The notes below the pieces were generated by a model. It was not told the origin of the DNA, did no database searches, and worked only from the letters and a program-made list of their open reading frames with translations. From Oikopleura dioica (lineage: Eukaryota > Chordata > Appendicularia > Copelata > Oikopleuridae), in assembly GCA_907165135.1 (NCBI GenBank), contig OU015569.1:7123501-7187500 (forward strand): 64,000 nucleotides of DNA. Reading direction: 5' to 3'. Positions 26,250 to 38,750 of this stretch are shown here, piece by piece (positions within the stretch are counted from its first letter, which is position 1; every line of letters starts with the position of its first letter). The position numbers and the translations under genes were made by a program.

Positions 26250-29200
26250 ATGACTCTGGCGAGTTTAAGACACTGCACGCAAAAGCTCACCTTTCTACTG
26301 ATAAGCACACTTTCTATATCAATTGCAATCGCTGAGAAGTTTGACGATAAAATTGACGGAGTCGCTGACCCCTGCACCGACGCATCTTTATTTTGGGGTG
26401 ATCAAGTAGGCTCTGTATAATTTGCTCGTTCTTTTATTAGACTTAGGCTTTGACAGCGGACGATGTTCGTCGTATATTTGGCCGCGAACCGGAAGAAGTT
26501 CTAAGCGACCTCGGACAGGCCGCCGCACACAAACGCGCCAGAAACGAGACTGCCGGCAAAGCAGAGTTGATGAAGGAGATCGAACAGCGCGATCGTCGCA
26601 AGAAACGGGCAGTCACTTCTCTACCCGAGCGTAAATGGCCTCATGCTGTTATTCCTTATGAGATATCGAGTAACTTTACGTCAAAACAAAGAAGTATCTT
26701 TTACCAAGTTAGTCTTCGCTAGATCAGAGATTTGCTCTTTTGTGAGTATGAATTAATGAGATTAACTAATTAATCGTCCTTCTTCCTTCTTATCCCAACG
26801 CGATTTTTAGGCAATGCGTCACTGGGAGCTCCACACTTGCGTTACCTTCATTGAACATATAGGGAGGCCCGAAGATCCCCATATTTTGTTCACTCAACGA
26901 CCGTGCGGATGCTGCTCGTTTGTAGGCAGACGTGGACTTGGTGCACAGGCGATCTCGATTGGAAAGAACTGCGACAAGTTTGGGATCGTTGTTCACGAGC
27001 TTGGTCATGTCGTCGGCTTTTGGCATGAGCACACGAGACCTGATAGGAATAGTTATTTAAATGTAACTATCACTAAAATATGAGGATTTATCACCAAACG
27101 CACTCAAAAACTATGCAAAGGGATGATTACATAAAAGTCGTATATGAAAATATTCAAGAAAACCAAGACTACAACTTTCAAAAAATGCCACCAAATGAAA
27201 TCGACTCTTTGCAAGAACCCTATGATTTGGATTTCACAGCTAATAGCTATTTTCAAAAGAAGCTAGAGAATAGTAACTTGAATAAGTTTCTTTCTTAGCT
27301 TGAAATCTTGGAAAAGACTTTGACTCGATCATGCATTATTCTCGAAATACTTTTGCAAAAGGTGCCTTCATGGATACGTTGCGCCCTATCCCTCAGCCTG
27401 GAGTCAGCATAAAACCGACTATTGGGCAAAGGATTAAGCTCTCCGACGGTGACAAGATTCAAGCACGCAAACTTTACAGATGTCCATCTTGTGGCCAAAC
27501 GTTACAGGTAAGAATGGTTATCAAAAAGCTTAAGAAACACGAAGCATCCAAAGGAAAAATTGTTAAAGTAAAATATTTAATAAGACTCCGACCGGAAACT
27601 TTTCGAGTCCAGGTTATCCCTCGTATGTCAAGCATGATAAGCAACTCCATTGTGAGTGGAGGATCTCGACTACGCCAGGAAAGGGCAATTAATAAAAATA
27701 CGAGCAATGAAGAGGAACAAAACTAAGCCCATGATAAGGCGAGACCTTGGAAGTGAACATATCAGATCTTGGTTTTGCGTCAGATGCGAATTGTCACTAC
27801 GATTTTCTGGAAATTTACGATGGTCCGACGCTGAGCGACAAACTGATAGGAAAGTACTGTCGAGACAACATGCCAAAAAGAATGTCTTTTACAACGACGA
27901 CGCATCGGATGTTCGTCAAATACCGAAAGGTTTCACGCCGTTCAGACTCAGTGGGCTTTCGAATGGAATACAAGTATTTGTTGCATGTCATTGCTCAGTG
28001 AAATACTTTCAGAGCTATTTGCGGTGGAACAATTATGCTGAATGGCAACAACAATCATGAAATCGTGTCCCCGAATAACCCGGACAAGTATCCTCCGAAT
28101 TCGAATTGCGCTTGGGAAGTACACGCACCTCCTGGCTACAAGATTGGCCTTGAACTCAATGAATTTGAAGTTGAACAACACGAGTCATGTACGTATGATT
28201 ATCTGGAGGTACGAGATGGAGCCACGAAGAACTCGCCGCTAATCAAAAAATGGTGTGGTTTCAAGGCCCCCGATCCAATTAAATCTTCTGGAGAAAAATT
28301 ATTTATTGAATTCAAGAAAGGATTAAATTCTCTATAACTACCTACTAATTATTAATGAGAAACGATCCTTGAAAAGTCAGACAATAATGTGAATAAAGGA
28401 GGTTTTATCGCAAATCTCATTCCCGAAAAAGACGAATGTCTTTTGAATAATGGAGGATGCGAACAGGTTTGCGTTATCAGTATTGATACTCTTAAAGCAT
28501 ATATTCTCAAAAGATATGTCGCAATAATATTGGCGGCTTTGTCTGTCAGTGTCATCCCGGTTTTCACCTAAAAGACGATGGATTTTCATGTGAAACTAGT
28601 TGCGGTGGAACATTAACTAGGTTTGTCGTCGTTCACTTTCACTTCTTGATATTTTTATCAGTAAAACGGGTGAAATCGTGTCTCCAGGCTTCCCAAAAGA
28701 ATACCCTCCGGACAAAGAGTGTCTATGGATGATAGTGGCACCTTCAGATTATAAAATAATACTTACATTCAACCATCTTGATATAGAAGGTAATCTACTT
28801 CACAAACACAATAGAGGACTAGAAAGATTTGTGCATGCTGCAACATTCATTCTCCAGTTAACATTATTCAATTGACCAAATGATATGTGACGTGGCTTTC
28901 TCTAACAGTGCCTTTCATAACATATGGTCGCCTTATAAAGAGTAATAATTCGGAGTAGATCCTTCAGGGACACAAGGAGGCTGTGAATACGATTACCTCG
29001 AATTGCGTTCTGGACTTCTGGAAACATCGCCACTCCTTGGAGGGAAAATCTGCTCAGTCCGCACAGAAAACATGCCTTCGGTTTCATCAACACGGAATCA
29101 CATGCGCGTGTTTTTCAAGTTGTCTTACATTAAAAGAACACACTATTCATGATTTAGGTCCGATGCGTCCATAGGCAAGACCGGTTTCAATGTCACTTAC

Positions 29201-30364
29201 CAACTAGACATTGACGAGTGTCAAAAAAACAACGGCGGTTGCCACCATCTCTGCGTCAATGAACCTGGCAAATATCACTGTGCATGTAGAAAAGGTTTTT
29301 TATGATATATCTATTATACGTTTTAACTTGTTTTGAATAGGATATACCCTCCATACTGACAAAAAGAATTGCAAAGAAGAGCCCCAATGTGGAAGTGCAT
29401 TTGATGTAACAGGTGAGATCGGAAACAAAGAAAAAACGGTCGTCGACTCAGACGCATATTTGTAGAATACCAAGACAAATTTTACTCTCCTGGATACAGT
29501 TCTGGGCGGTACCCAGAGAAGGCTAATTGTAATTGGAAGCTGAGAACAAAAGATGGACATCGAATCAGAATTAAATGGGAAGAGTTTGATGTCGAGCAAC
29601 AGGAAGACTGCGGCTACGACCGCGTGGAACTTTCGGAGCAGAAAAGACTTGTTCAAAAAATTTGCCGCTCCTCTCCACATGATTACATTTCCAGAGGGAA
29701 TGATGTTGACGTTCACTTCTTCTCTGATGGTTCAATCCAAAAAAAGGGCTTCAAAGCAGTTTATAGATCCGAGTGCGGTGGAAATTACACGGGTGAGCGC
29801 GAAGCCAAAATTTCTCTATCAAAAATTTAGTTACTGATTCTGAGCGTGTGATTTTTTCGCATGCATCAATCGGAGACAAGGACTATCCGACTGATGCTGA
29901 TTGCACATGGACATTGAATGCACCTGGGTAATCAAAAATTTGCCGAATAAATGTTCTTTATATGTAGTCGTGATGAATTGCCTGGAATGGCGACGAAAGT
30001 AAAGCTGACCTATCAAATGTTTCAAATTGAGGAAGAACCGACTTGTAAATACGATTATTTGGAAGTGAATTCTATGGCTAGTGGTTTGGTAGGAGAGCTT
30101 GAGATCTCTAGCAAAAATAAAATGATTAGGTCGAGAAGCGATGCGGCGATGGTAAGCCCTCGAGCTGGCCAACGTCGAAGCCTTTCGTTGAAATTCTCAA
30201 TCTTCCCGGTAGAAAGCCTCTTTCCCGATTTTATTTACCAGAAATATATAGTTACTCTACGCTTCCAGTCGGATGGAACGATCACGAAAAGAGGTTTCCA
30301 AATTAAGTATTCTTTGCTGCAGAGACGACGGAATACGATGCGACACCCCAATGCGCGGAACTGA
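26250..30364 (+). CDS. BMP1: tolloid/BMP1-type astacin metalloprotease
   Basis: Secreted zinc protease of the BMP1/tolloid family, which cleaves procollagens and the BMP antagonist chordin. Exon 1 (26250-26405) gives a signal peptide ([15 protein letters not shown]) and [12 protein letters not shown]. The propeptide ends at a basic RRKKR site. The astacin domain has the CGCCSF loop, zinc motif [13 protein letters not shown] and the Met-turn region [10 protein letters not shown]. Then come CUB1, CUB2 ([10 protein letters not shown]), EGF1 ([14 protein letters not shown]), CUB3, EGF2 ([16 protein letters not shown]), CUB4 (DCGYDRVEL) and CUB5 ([20 protein letters not shown]), the full BMP1-like order. 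One protease-domain intron (27047-27120) is best read as GA-AG. Two rather long introns lie in CUB3. Whether it is the BMP1 or TLL orthologue cannot be told. Confidence 0.9.
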
Positions 30365-30911
30365 ATGCTTTATCGAATGCGCCAATAGATCTCACTACTA
30401 CCTTCTTTCCTTCCATTATCCAAAGCTGCTGTTATGTATAAACGTTTAGTGAAAATTGTCCACTTCATATAAAATAATGAATAAATGATCCGGTAAACCG
30501 AACTGCTCCCTTTTGTATGCAAAGACAATAATGACAAAAGAGGTAATTGAGTAAAAAAATATTTTATTTTAAAATTTCCGCAGTGATATAAATTGGAATG
30601 TGAAAAGCTGAGGAGGCAATGGTGAAAGTGAATGTGATAAGTTGGTAAGGAAGCTTCGGAAACTGTGATTGTAAAGGGCGATATTTTGCATTTTAGACTT
30701 TGTTGAGAAAGGGGAATGGGATGGTTCAAGGTGATCTGGGGAAAGCGATTGTGAATGGGTTTTCGTAATACAGTGATGAACAGGTGAAAACAAGGACTCC
30801 TAAAAAGATGTTTCGATTATTAGTATAATTTAATTTAAAAGCGAACATATCATGTCTCGAAAGAGCCTTTTAGGAGGCCTTGTTTGAAGATGAATTTGGA
30901 TAAACATAGCC
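30365..30911. other. convergent 3' intergenic region
   Basis: Lies between the 3' ends of the tolloid gene (plus) and the coiled-coil gene (minus). An AATAAA-like signal is near 30479. Minus frames here are Ser/His-rich and look like chance. Confidence 0.45.
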
Positions 30912-33900
30912 TTAGTCATTTTTCTCAGAGCGCCGGAATCGCTTTCGAATAGAGACTCCAAGTTCTTTCACCGAACTACGACGCTTAGTCTTAGGCTTCT
31001 TGAAGGCTTCTCGTCTTTCTAGAGTTGTATTTTTCGAGGGCGTGCTCTAAAATATAGAGTATACTTTATTGCCCTAAGGAAGAAAACTTGCCTCTTGTTC
31101 TACTGGATAGGATGAGCGGAGATGAGCCGGCTGGAGTTTGTTTCGTTGAGAAATGAATGAACTGCCTCGACTTTTGTAAACGAACTCGTTCTCTTTCTCA
31201 GCTGAAGACGACTTCGTCGATGACGATGACGATGATGCTTGATCCGATTTTTGATCGTGTGCCGACGAGCTTGCCTCGTCTTCGTCTTTCGCAAGGACGT
31301 TGGTGATACGCGAGTTTCGGAAAAGCGCTTGTTGGACATGGTCGTCGTCATCCTCATCCTCGCAGACATTTAAGGCCAGACGACCGGGAGTCTGGATCGG
31401 CGTAGAAAACGGCTGCTGAAAGGGAATTTTTAATTTATTTTATAAATTGGAACATAAAAAATAAAATTAATTTTCTTTATCTCCCACAAGCAAATCAAAA
31501 AGCGTGGTATTGATTATTAACAAATGCGTTAGATCAGACACATGGCATGTGTCACATGCAGTATCATTCGTGCAAAAAATATACTTCCTCACCCCGAGTT
31601 TCCTTTGGAACGGATTACTAAGCCAAGAAATCTAGAAAGGGATAGCATGAGTGAAAACTATGGGGCTTACATTTTCTGCGTTGTGCCTAAGAAGAGCTGC
31701 TTCTGATAATATCGACTCTTTCGGAAGTGGAAGCTTTGATCTATCGAACTGAGACGACTGGATCGAACCGTTGAATTCGTCGGAGTCTTCTTCCACTTCA
31801 GTCTGTTGCTAAACGTTTTATAGTATCCTTTTAAAACTCAATACTTTACCTGATATTTCTGAAGATCACTTATGGTCTTCTCTAGCTGCTTGTTTTTCTC
31901 GGCATTCATCGACTGAATGAGAAATTAAGTAAAACATCTCTTTTGATCAATAATAATTTAACCTACCTCTCGTTTCTCGGAGCTTTTCACAGTTGCTTCT
32001 AACTCCTTGATCCGCGCAGAGAACTCTTCATTATTTTTACTCAGCAGTTGCTTATCTCTTAGAATGGTTTTATTAACGAATAAATATTTTCGTCACATAC
32101 CGGATAAGTTTTTCGTTCTTTTCAATTGATCGCTTTAGCTCGTCCGTTTTCTCCACGAGCTCTCTATTCTTGAGCGCAAGATCCCGTCCAAGTGCCTTTA
32201 TTTGATCTTCAGACTTTTTAGAAATTAGAAGAGCATTCTCCGACTCGCGCATTTTAGTTTTCAAGGCGTTATATTTTTCCGTGACGATATTTCTATTATT
32301 TACTTCTTCGAGAAGCTCTTTCGTCTGCGCCTTGATCGTATCGTCTTTCTTTCTAAGTTTAGTCGTCATGTCCTCTCGCATTTTTCGGAACTGATTCTGT
32401 ATCGCATCTATCTCTTTCTCTTTCTGCTCAATTTTCGTTTCGAAGGCACATTTTTCCACAGCCCAGACACTCTCTCGCTCTTTTGAAGATTCTGCATTCT
32501 CGATTCTGTGAGCAATGATCTTCTCGTTCTCGTCTTTCAAAAGAACTAGCTCCAAGTTAGCAGCTTCAAACTTCTTGGAGCATTCGGAGAAGCGCTGTTT
32601 GAGAGTATTGAGCTCATCCTCTTTCTCATGCAAGTCTTTATTCAAAAGCTGTTTTGCAGATTCCGCTTCTTCGATTCTCTGAGCAACAATCTCATCATGC
32701 TCTCCTTTCAAAAGAACGATTTTCGAGTTGACAGCTTCAAGCTCGATCGTCTTTTCTTTCAACGCCGTTTCACTCCTTCTGCGAGTCTCTAATTCTTCAG
32801 CGAGCTCCTTTCTTGCGCACAGTAGAACCTGATTCTGCTTCTCTTCGTTCGAACTCATTTCTGTAATTTTCTCTTCCAGTGCCTTTATCATTTCTTCCGC
32901 GAGATTACATTCTTTCTTCAGAGCTTCCTCACGGGCGCAACTCTCTCGACAGGCAGTGCGACTGCTCTCGAGTGCTTCTTTGTACTTCTCCGACTCTTGC
33001 GTTGTCGCTTGTCGCTGCTCTATTTCACGATCTACTTTCGCGGTCAGTCGATGAATAGTTTTCTCATTCTCGTCGCACTCGTCTAGCTTCACCTCAAGAC
33101 TTTCTTTTGCGGCTTGCAACGCTTCCTGCAACTCATCAAAGGATGCTTCTTTCGCAGCGAGTTTGTCGTTCTTTAGAGGGCTCGAAACTTGCAAAATAGA
33201 CACGAGTCAATACGTTTTAGGCCGTTTTATTTTTAACAGATCAAAACGTTTGCGAAAGAAGTGGTTCTACATATTTACAATCAAATTATGAACATATTAT
33301 ATCATACACGTTTACCCAAGATTCATCCATGTTTTCGAGCCCTGGCAGAGAAACATTATCCTGCTTTTGAAGATCCAAGCTTTCGATGAGTGCGCTCTTC
33401 TCCTCGCTCAAGATGGCCACATTCGCTTTGGCGGTTTTTAACTCAGCTTGTGCCGCGCTCAATTCAGCTCGAACAACCTTAAGTGACGTCATGTACTCAA
33501 GGCTGGCTTCGCTCTGTCGATGCTGTTGCTCGTCAGCTTCGCTTACGAGCGTTGAAACACGCAGCTGTAGCTACATAACAGATGTTAATCATGATAAAAT
33601 TTAATGTAGAAAAGTATTAAGAATGAGTATATTTTACCTGTTTTTTCTGCTGCTCTAGGTTTTGAAGGAGGTCATCTTTTTGCTTGGAAATGAGATCGAC
33701 GGATTCGAGAGCTGCAAGCTTTTTGGAGCATTCGGAGAAGCGCTGGTGAAGTGCGTTGAGCTCTTCCTCCTTCTCCTGCAAGTCATTTTTCAAAAACTGC
33801 AGTTGAATGGACTCTTCCTCGTTCACATGCTGTTGCAAAGGCAAGGAACCTACGTAGTAAATTATCAGAACAAAATTCAAATATACAATCTATACCTGAG

Positions 33901-35132
33901 AAGCTGGGGCTTTCGAAGCTTCTCTGCTCTATCTCAGAGGTATTTTGCCGTTCGCTAGAGGCGGAGTTCTCCTCTAGCATTTGCTTGAGCGTCACGTGCT
34001 CATTTTGAAGCTGGTAGTAAGCTTCTTTTAGCTCATCCATCTGCGATTCGAGAGCGCAGTACGCCGAGTCTCTGCACTTAACGCCTTCGTTGAGCTCATG
34101 AATGGTCGCCTCCAGCTTCGACTTCTCGACCACCCCATCGTTCACTTTTTCGATGAGCTGCGAAACACGAAGTCTAAAATTACACTTGTTAATCTACGAG
34201 AGAATATAACAAGTTTTTACCGCAGGACTTCGTTTTCCGTCCTAAGCTTCTTCAATTTAGCGGTATCTTCCTGGAGGCGGCTGTTCTCCTGACACAGACG
34301 AGTGTTGTCTTTTTGAAGAGACTCGTAATCGGAGATTTTCGCGAGCTGCCAAGTCTGCTTCTCAATCCGCTCCTGAAGATTCGCGTAGCTTTTATCCGCC
34401 TTCTCGCGACCCTGCAGAAGCTCTTCGTTGTAGCGCTCTGCGTCTCTCAGGCAATTATTCTTGATATAGAGCTTCTGCTCAAGCTCAGTGCAGCGCGAGC
34501 ATGGTGCGCGACGATTTGGTGAGTCCAGCATTCCTCCGCCGCCGGAAATGTTCAGGATCTTAAAAATAGTCGGTAAGTTACCAGAAGAGTTGATCGAGCA
34601 TTACCTGCTCACTGAGCGACAGTCGACGACCGTGTTCAATCGACACGTTTAGGGAGTCGCTCGGCACAACCGACTTGGGAGTAGCCCCGTGGCCGAACAG
34701 TGAACCGATGACGCTCACGATCTCTCTCTCGCCCAGGCTAGAGGACTTTGAGAAGCTTTCCATCTTCTCAGAGATGGTCCTGATGAAGGTCTGGCAAGTT
34801 TCCTGGCCGACAGAAGCCATCGCGGCGGAGAGAATGACGGGGATGAGTCCGATCTCTGATCGCTCGGCACGACTGTAGAGATCGTGCCACTCTTGCACGT
34901 GAGCTGGCATCACCAATCGTCCAAGGTCTGTCCATAAGCAAAGCGATCGTTTAAGCTCGCTTAGGTGTTTGCCCATGAACGACCTAGAATTTCCTTGAAT
35001 GAATTTATGATCTGATTCGACTTACCTTATCGCCTCAGTTTGTTTCTGACTGTCGCTGACGAACTCTTTGTCGTCGAGCCAGAAGACGATGTTGACGCAT
35101 ATATTCTGAATCAACCGCCTGTCAATCGACAT
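30912..35132 (-). CDS. NUMA1: long coiled-coil protein, probable NuMA homologue
   Basis: NuMA anchors dynein at spindle poles and at the cell cortex through LGN. The minus-strand gene has an all-helical N-terminal domain of about 170 residues (KRSLCLWTDLGRLVMPAHVQ and onwards) that could match the NuMA Hook-like head, then roughly 800 residues of heptad coiled coil (34.5-31.85 kb), then an Ser-rich tail. The tail holds SFISQRNKLQPAHLRSSYPV, which resembles the LGN-binding peptide of vertebrate NuMA (LQQRNRVCPPHLKTCYPLE from memory), followed by a basic end with RRSSVKELGVSIRKRFRR. The coiled coil contains near-duplicate segments (ELNALHQRFSECSKK and ELNTLKQRFSECSKK). The intron at 31047-31091 is GC-AG. 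The assignment rests on the tail motif and architecture; another spindle coiled-coil protein remains possible. Confidence 0.6.
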
Positions 35133-35597
35133 CTTGAACCGATTTCTAAATGGAAATTTGCTTAAAAAGTAGTGTCTACATGATCAAAATGAAAAACAGC
35201 GAAAATAAAAAGGTGCGTGTCGTATTGCAGAAATCTCACGAGTGGCGGTTTTTTGCGAAATTTTCCGGGCGTAACCGGCGCTCGTGCTCGATTTTAATCT
35301 AAAATTTGAAAAATAGACAGCTAACTCGTGTGAACTCAAGTTCAAAAACAAAGATGGCCTTATTGATAGCAATCCCAACCGAAATAAAAATGAAATTCCT
35401 CACTTTGGGGGTAAAAAACGGATAGATGTCTTTGGTGGCGTTTATTCAAATCAAAAACCCGTGTTAAACTAATTAAGTTTGACAAATGCGCCTAAATATT
35501 TTTAAATAATCAGAATGCATAAGTTGTCGCCCCAGCGCTTTAATCTTTCACGTTTCCGAAATGAAATCATTCATTTGCGCATAAACTCACTAGCGAA
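35133..35597. other. divergent intergenic region
   Basis: Shared 5' region of the NuMA-like gene (minus) and the secreted protein gene (plus). No element stands out. Confidence 0.4.
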
Positions 35598-36763
35598 ATG
35601 AAACGTCTTATCATCCTTTTCGACATATTCATTTCCTTCTCGACAGGTATTTGAGAGATTTCGCCTTGAAAATTGCAATTCATTTGAAAAATTAGCCCAG
35701 AGAATCGACTTTGAACCGTCTAAATTCGAAAGAGGAGTCTTGGAAGTGGAAGATGCATTGAATACGTACACTGACTTGAGCCAGGCCGACATTGCGTTTA
35801 TGCTTTCGAAACAGTTCAATTACACGAATTTCCTCGCCAACCACATCGTCGATGGTTTTTTCATCAACTTCAAGGAGAAATGGCAGATGAAAATGGTTTT
35901 GAAAAAGAAAGCTGATAAAGGCAAAATTAAGCACTTCACTGGGAAGGGGTTTGATGCAAACGGCGAACATTTTGATGTTACCAACGGAACTATCATGGAG
36001 TCAGGAACGAGTCCAGTTATTATCAGTCAGGTGTTCAAAGGAAAACATTAGGAAAACTCGTAACAGGACACTGGACGTTCATCAAGAGCTACAACGGAAG
36101 AGGGCCAGAAGGATGGGTTCACGAGTGGCGCTACGCCGGGCAGATGAACGGTAAAATTTGGCACGGCGGTTTCCAAAAAGTGGAAAAAGCCTTCGACGAG
36201 ATGTTTATCGCGCAAACCTTTTTCTACGAAAACTCAACGGCTTTCGATTACCCGCCAAAAGGTATTGAATCTTTGATTGTTTCTGTTTGAAAGATCTAAT
36301 TACTAATAGTGCAACCTCACAAATTATCAGCCACAACTGTCTCAAGACCATTTAACTTGTGCAAGGAGAAAATAAGTGAGTACAGTCAGGGAGTTCTTTC
36401 CGATATAAGTTCCGCAAGAGAAAAGAGACGAGTCCAAAATTGGTCCAGCAAATTGACGGGAATCATGGAGAACATGTTTGATGGTGTCAATTCTAATGGA
36501 TTTCACATTGATATGCTTTCACAAGTTCGAAAAGGAATGGCGAATAGGTAAGTGTGCATTTGATAGCAATTCTTATATTAATAAAAAGGGTTGGGGCGAA
36601 TGTCGACGATTTGGCTCGAGTGTGCTTTCGACGGGTGGTCCAACATAGATTCAAGAAAAAAGGAAACGGCGGAAAACACTTGATAACAAGAGCACGAAGA
36701 CTGCTGAAGCAACTCTGTTCAAAAACAGCTTCCAATGGAGCGCCTGAGTGTAAAAGACTGTAA
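35598..36763 (+). CDS. secreted protein of unknown family
   Basis: Exon 1 (35598-35646) encodes a signal peptide (MKRLIILFDIFISFST). A 49-base GT-AG intron leads to a mature N terminus AQRIDFEPSKFERG. The middle holds aromatic-rich beta-like sequence (GHWTFIKSYNGRGPEGWVHE, KIWHGGFQKVEKAF); the last exons are basic and helical (REKRRVQNWSSKLTGIMEN, ending KTASNGAPECKRL). A change of frame near 36011-36066 is best explained by a short intron; a 41-base GT-AG choice (36011-36051) keeps the frame, though its donor is weak. Only a few Cys are present. I recognise no family; in an appendicularian a house or matrix protein would be one possibility, but nothing in the sequence proves it. Confidence 0.6.
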
Positions 36764-36844
36764 ATAAAATGAGTTTGAGGGAACTAGGGGTGTTTATTTG
36801 AAGACTACTGCTAAAATGGAACTAAAGTGAAGATCTAAGTAGGT

Positions 36845-38192
36845 TTATTCTGTTTTTTTCTTCTGTGCGTCGGAGTGGTAGAGGACCACGAAGGACATGA
36901 GTCCCACGCCGGCCATCATCGAAAAGGCCGAGAAGTAGTAAGGATACGCGGTGGAGATGAAACGCTCATATTGATTGTGGCGGAGTGGTCGGACAGATAC
37001 CTTCAACGATCATTTTAAGTGCATTTGCAAGGTTCTTACCTGGACGTGGTTGACGATTTCGGTGTATCCGAGACGCTTGTAATTCGTTCTAAACTGGAAA
37101 ACTCCGTAAACATCGGGCAACTTGAAGTCGACGGACATAACGCCATTTTTGTTCTGAAGTCGTTTTCGGACGAAAGGATCCAGCCGGTGGAAATCAAGGA
37201 ACATGTCGGTCCCTTGGAAGGGCACCCACTTTCCTTCGACGAGTTCCTCAACAGTGAGCTCGTAGTGAACATCTTCCATGATCGTGTAAAACTCGGGCGA
37301 TTTAGTTTCTCCGACAAGATGGTGCTTGACATTTGACTCGCGGAGAACGCCGCGGCATTTCATCGCCCAAAGAAGAATGTTCGTCGCCGTCTCCGAGTTT
37401 TGGAACATTTTTAGAGAACCAGCAATTACGACACGCGCATTGTTTCGAGCTTGAAGCCCGGCGACGAGAACGATGTTCTTTCCTGAGAAAATTTTTAGTA
37501 ATTGTATCTGAAAAAGTACAGTACCTAAAACCATAGGATATTCGGAAATGGGCTCATTGGGATACCAAGAATAGGCGGTAGGGGCTGCCCATGCGATAGG
37601 GAAGACAAGCTTGTTTGCTGCATCGAGTTTCATGCCCACTCCTTCAAAGGTCAACGCTTCCGAAACCGGTCCAGTGATGATTTCCGCGGGAACGAACTGT
37701 TTCGCCTCAACCAAAAAAGCGGTGTGATCCCCACTGTCTTCCTTCTCGTTGACATTCAAGTGATCAATGACTTGGGTGCCAGCTTCGTCGAGTTCTACTC
37801 CGATCTCAGCCGCTGTCTCTCGAATCGCGTCTCCCACAGTGTTGCCGGCAGCGATAAAAACATTTCCTCCGTTATCAACAAACTCGACAATTGCCTTAAA
37901 ACGTTCTCAAATTCTGAAATAAAAAGGAAAAACTTACAGCTGAGTTGATTTTGCCGCCAAATTCGTCCACTGAAGGGGCGAGAACAATGAGACCCTTGTA
38001 AAGGTTCACTCCATAACGAGTTAACTCCAGGCTCGCATCATCGGCTTGCTTAAAGACGAGCTCGTATCCTTGATCTGCTAGTGGAGCCAAGGTCGCACGA
38101 TGGGTTACTTTCACCCGCGAATTCTCGTAAAGAACGAGTAGCTTATCCGCTGCCGACGCTACTATCACCAACAGTGACAACAGAAATTTCAT
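36845..38192 (-). CDS. DDOST: oligosaccharyltransferase 48 kDa subunit
   Basis: DDOST (OST48, yeast Wbp1) is a core subunit of the ER oligosaccharyltransferase complex for N-glycosylation. Minus-strand exons encode a signal peptide ([18 protein letters not shown]), the lumenal domain with [34 protein letters not shown] and the characteristic [15 protein letters not shown], then [18 protein letters not shown] and [13 protein letters not shown]. The last exon gives [20 protein letters not shown], a membrane helix and a short Lys-rich cytosolic tail. All family blocks are in order and the length (about 425 residues) is normal. Transcribed away from tankyrase. Confidence 0.95.
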
Positions 38193-38750
38193 TCTGAATC
38201 GAAACTTTACTAGCGTAGAGATATATTTAAAAAAAAACGTAGCAATTTAACCTAATCAAAGATAACAAACAATTCCTGACTGAAATTTAATAGATCTTCT
38301 CTAATTCCGATAAGTGATACTCTTCTGAAAGCTGGGAGAAGCTCAAAACGGAGATAATCTGTTGAATTTGTCTCCCAAACGGCGCGCTGGGAAATTTCGA
38401 TTGGTCGCCCTCTTTTTTTCCTTTGAGCTTGAGCGCGCGGACCGAACTACTACGTCATCGATCCGTAGAGACTGCCCCTCTCCCTCTTCTTCATCCCCTT
38501 TCTTTAGGCAAATATCTTATTCTTAAACCAAATTCTTAGATAATAAAAAAAGTTTTCTTTTTATTTACTTACGTTCTGCCCTAAAAGGCGAAAACAGAGA
38601 AAGCATTCTTCTATTCGCACAGAAATATTTTATAGGTCAACTTCATAAAATAGAAATCAAATACTATGCAGCAGAAAAATTATAAATTTTTGCAGACTGT
38701 CAAAAGCGGGAGTTGATGCAGATGATAAACGAAAAACACCTTTAAATGCA
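38193..38750. other. divergent promoter region of DDOST and tankyrase
   Basis: No coding exon before about 38695. A TTTTTGCAG acceptor at about 38694 may be the trans-splice or cis acceptor of the tankyrase first exon. AT-rich runs lie near 38540-38570. Confidence 0.4.

Noticed and set aside
30370-30793. Ser/His-rich minus-strand frames after tolloid
   Set aside because: Low-complexity 3' flank; no conservation seen and no start context.
32073-33203. Myosin or tropomyosin assignment for the long coiled coil
   Set aside because: No motor domain or tropomyosin pattern; heptads are generic and the tail motif favours NuMA.
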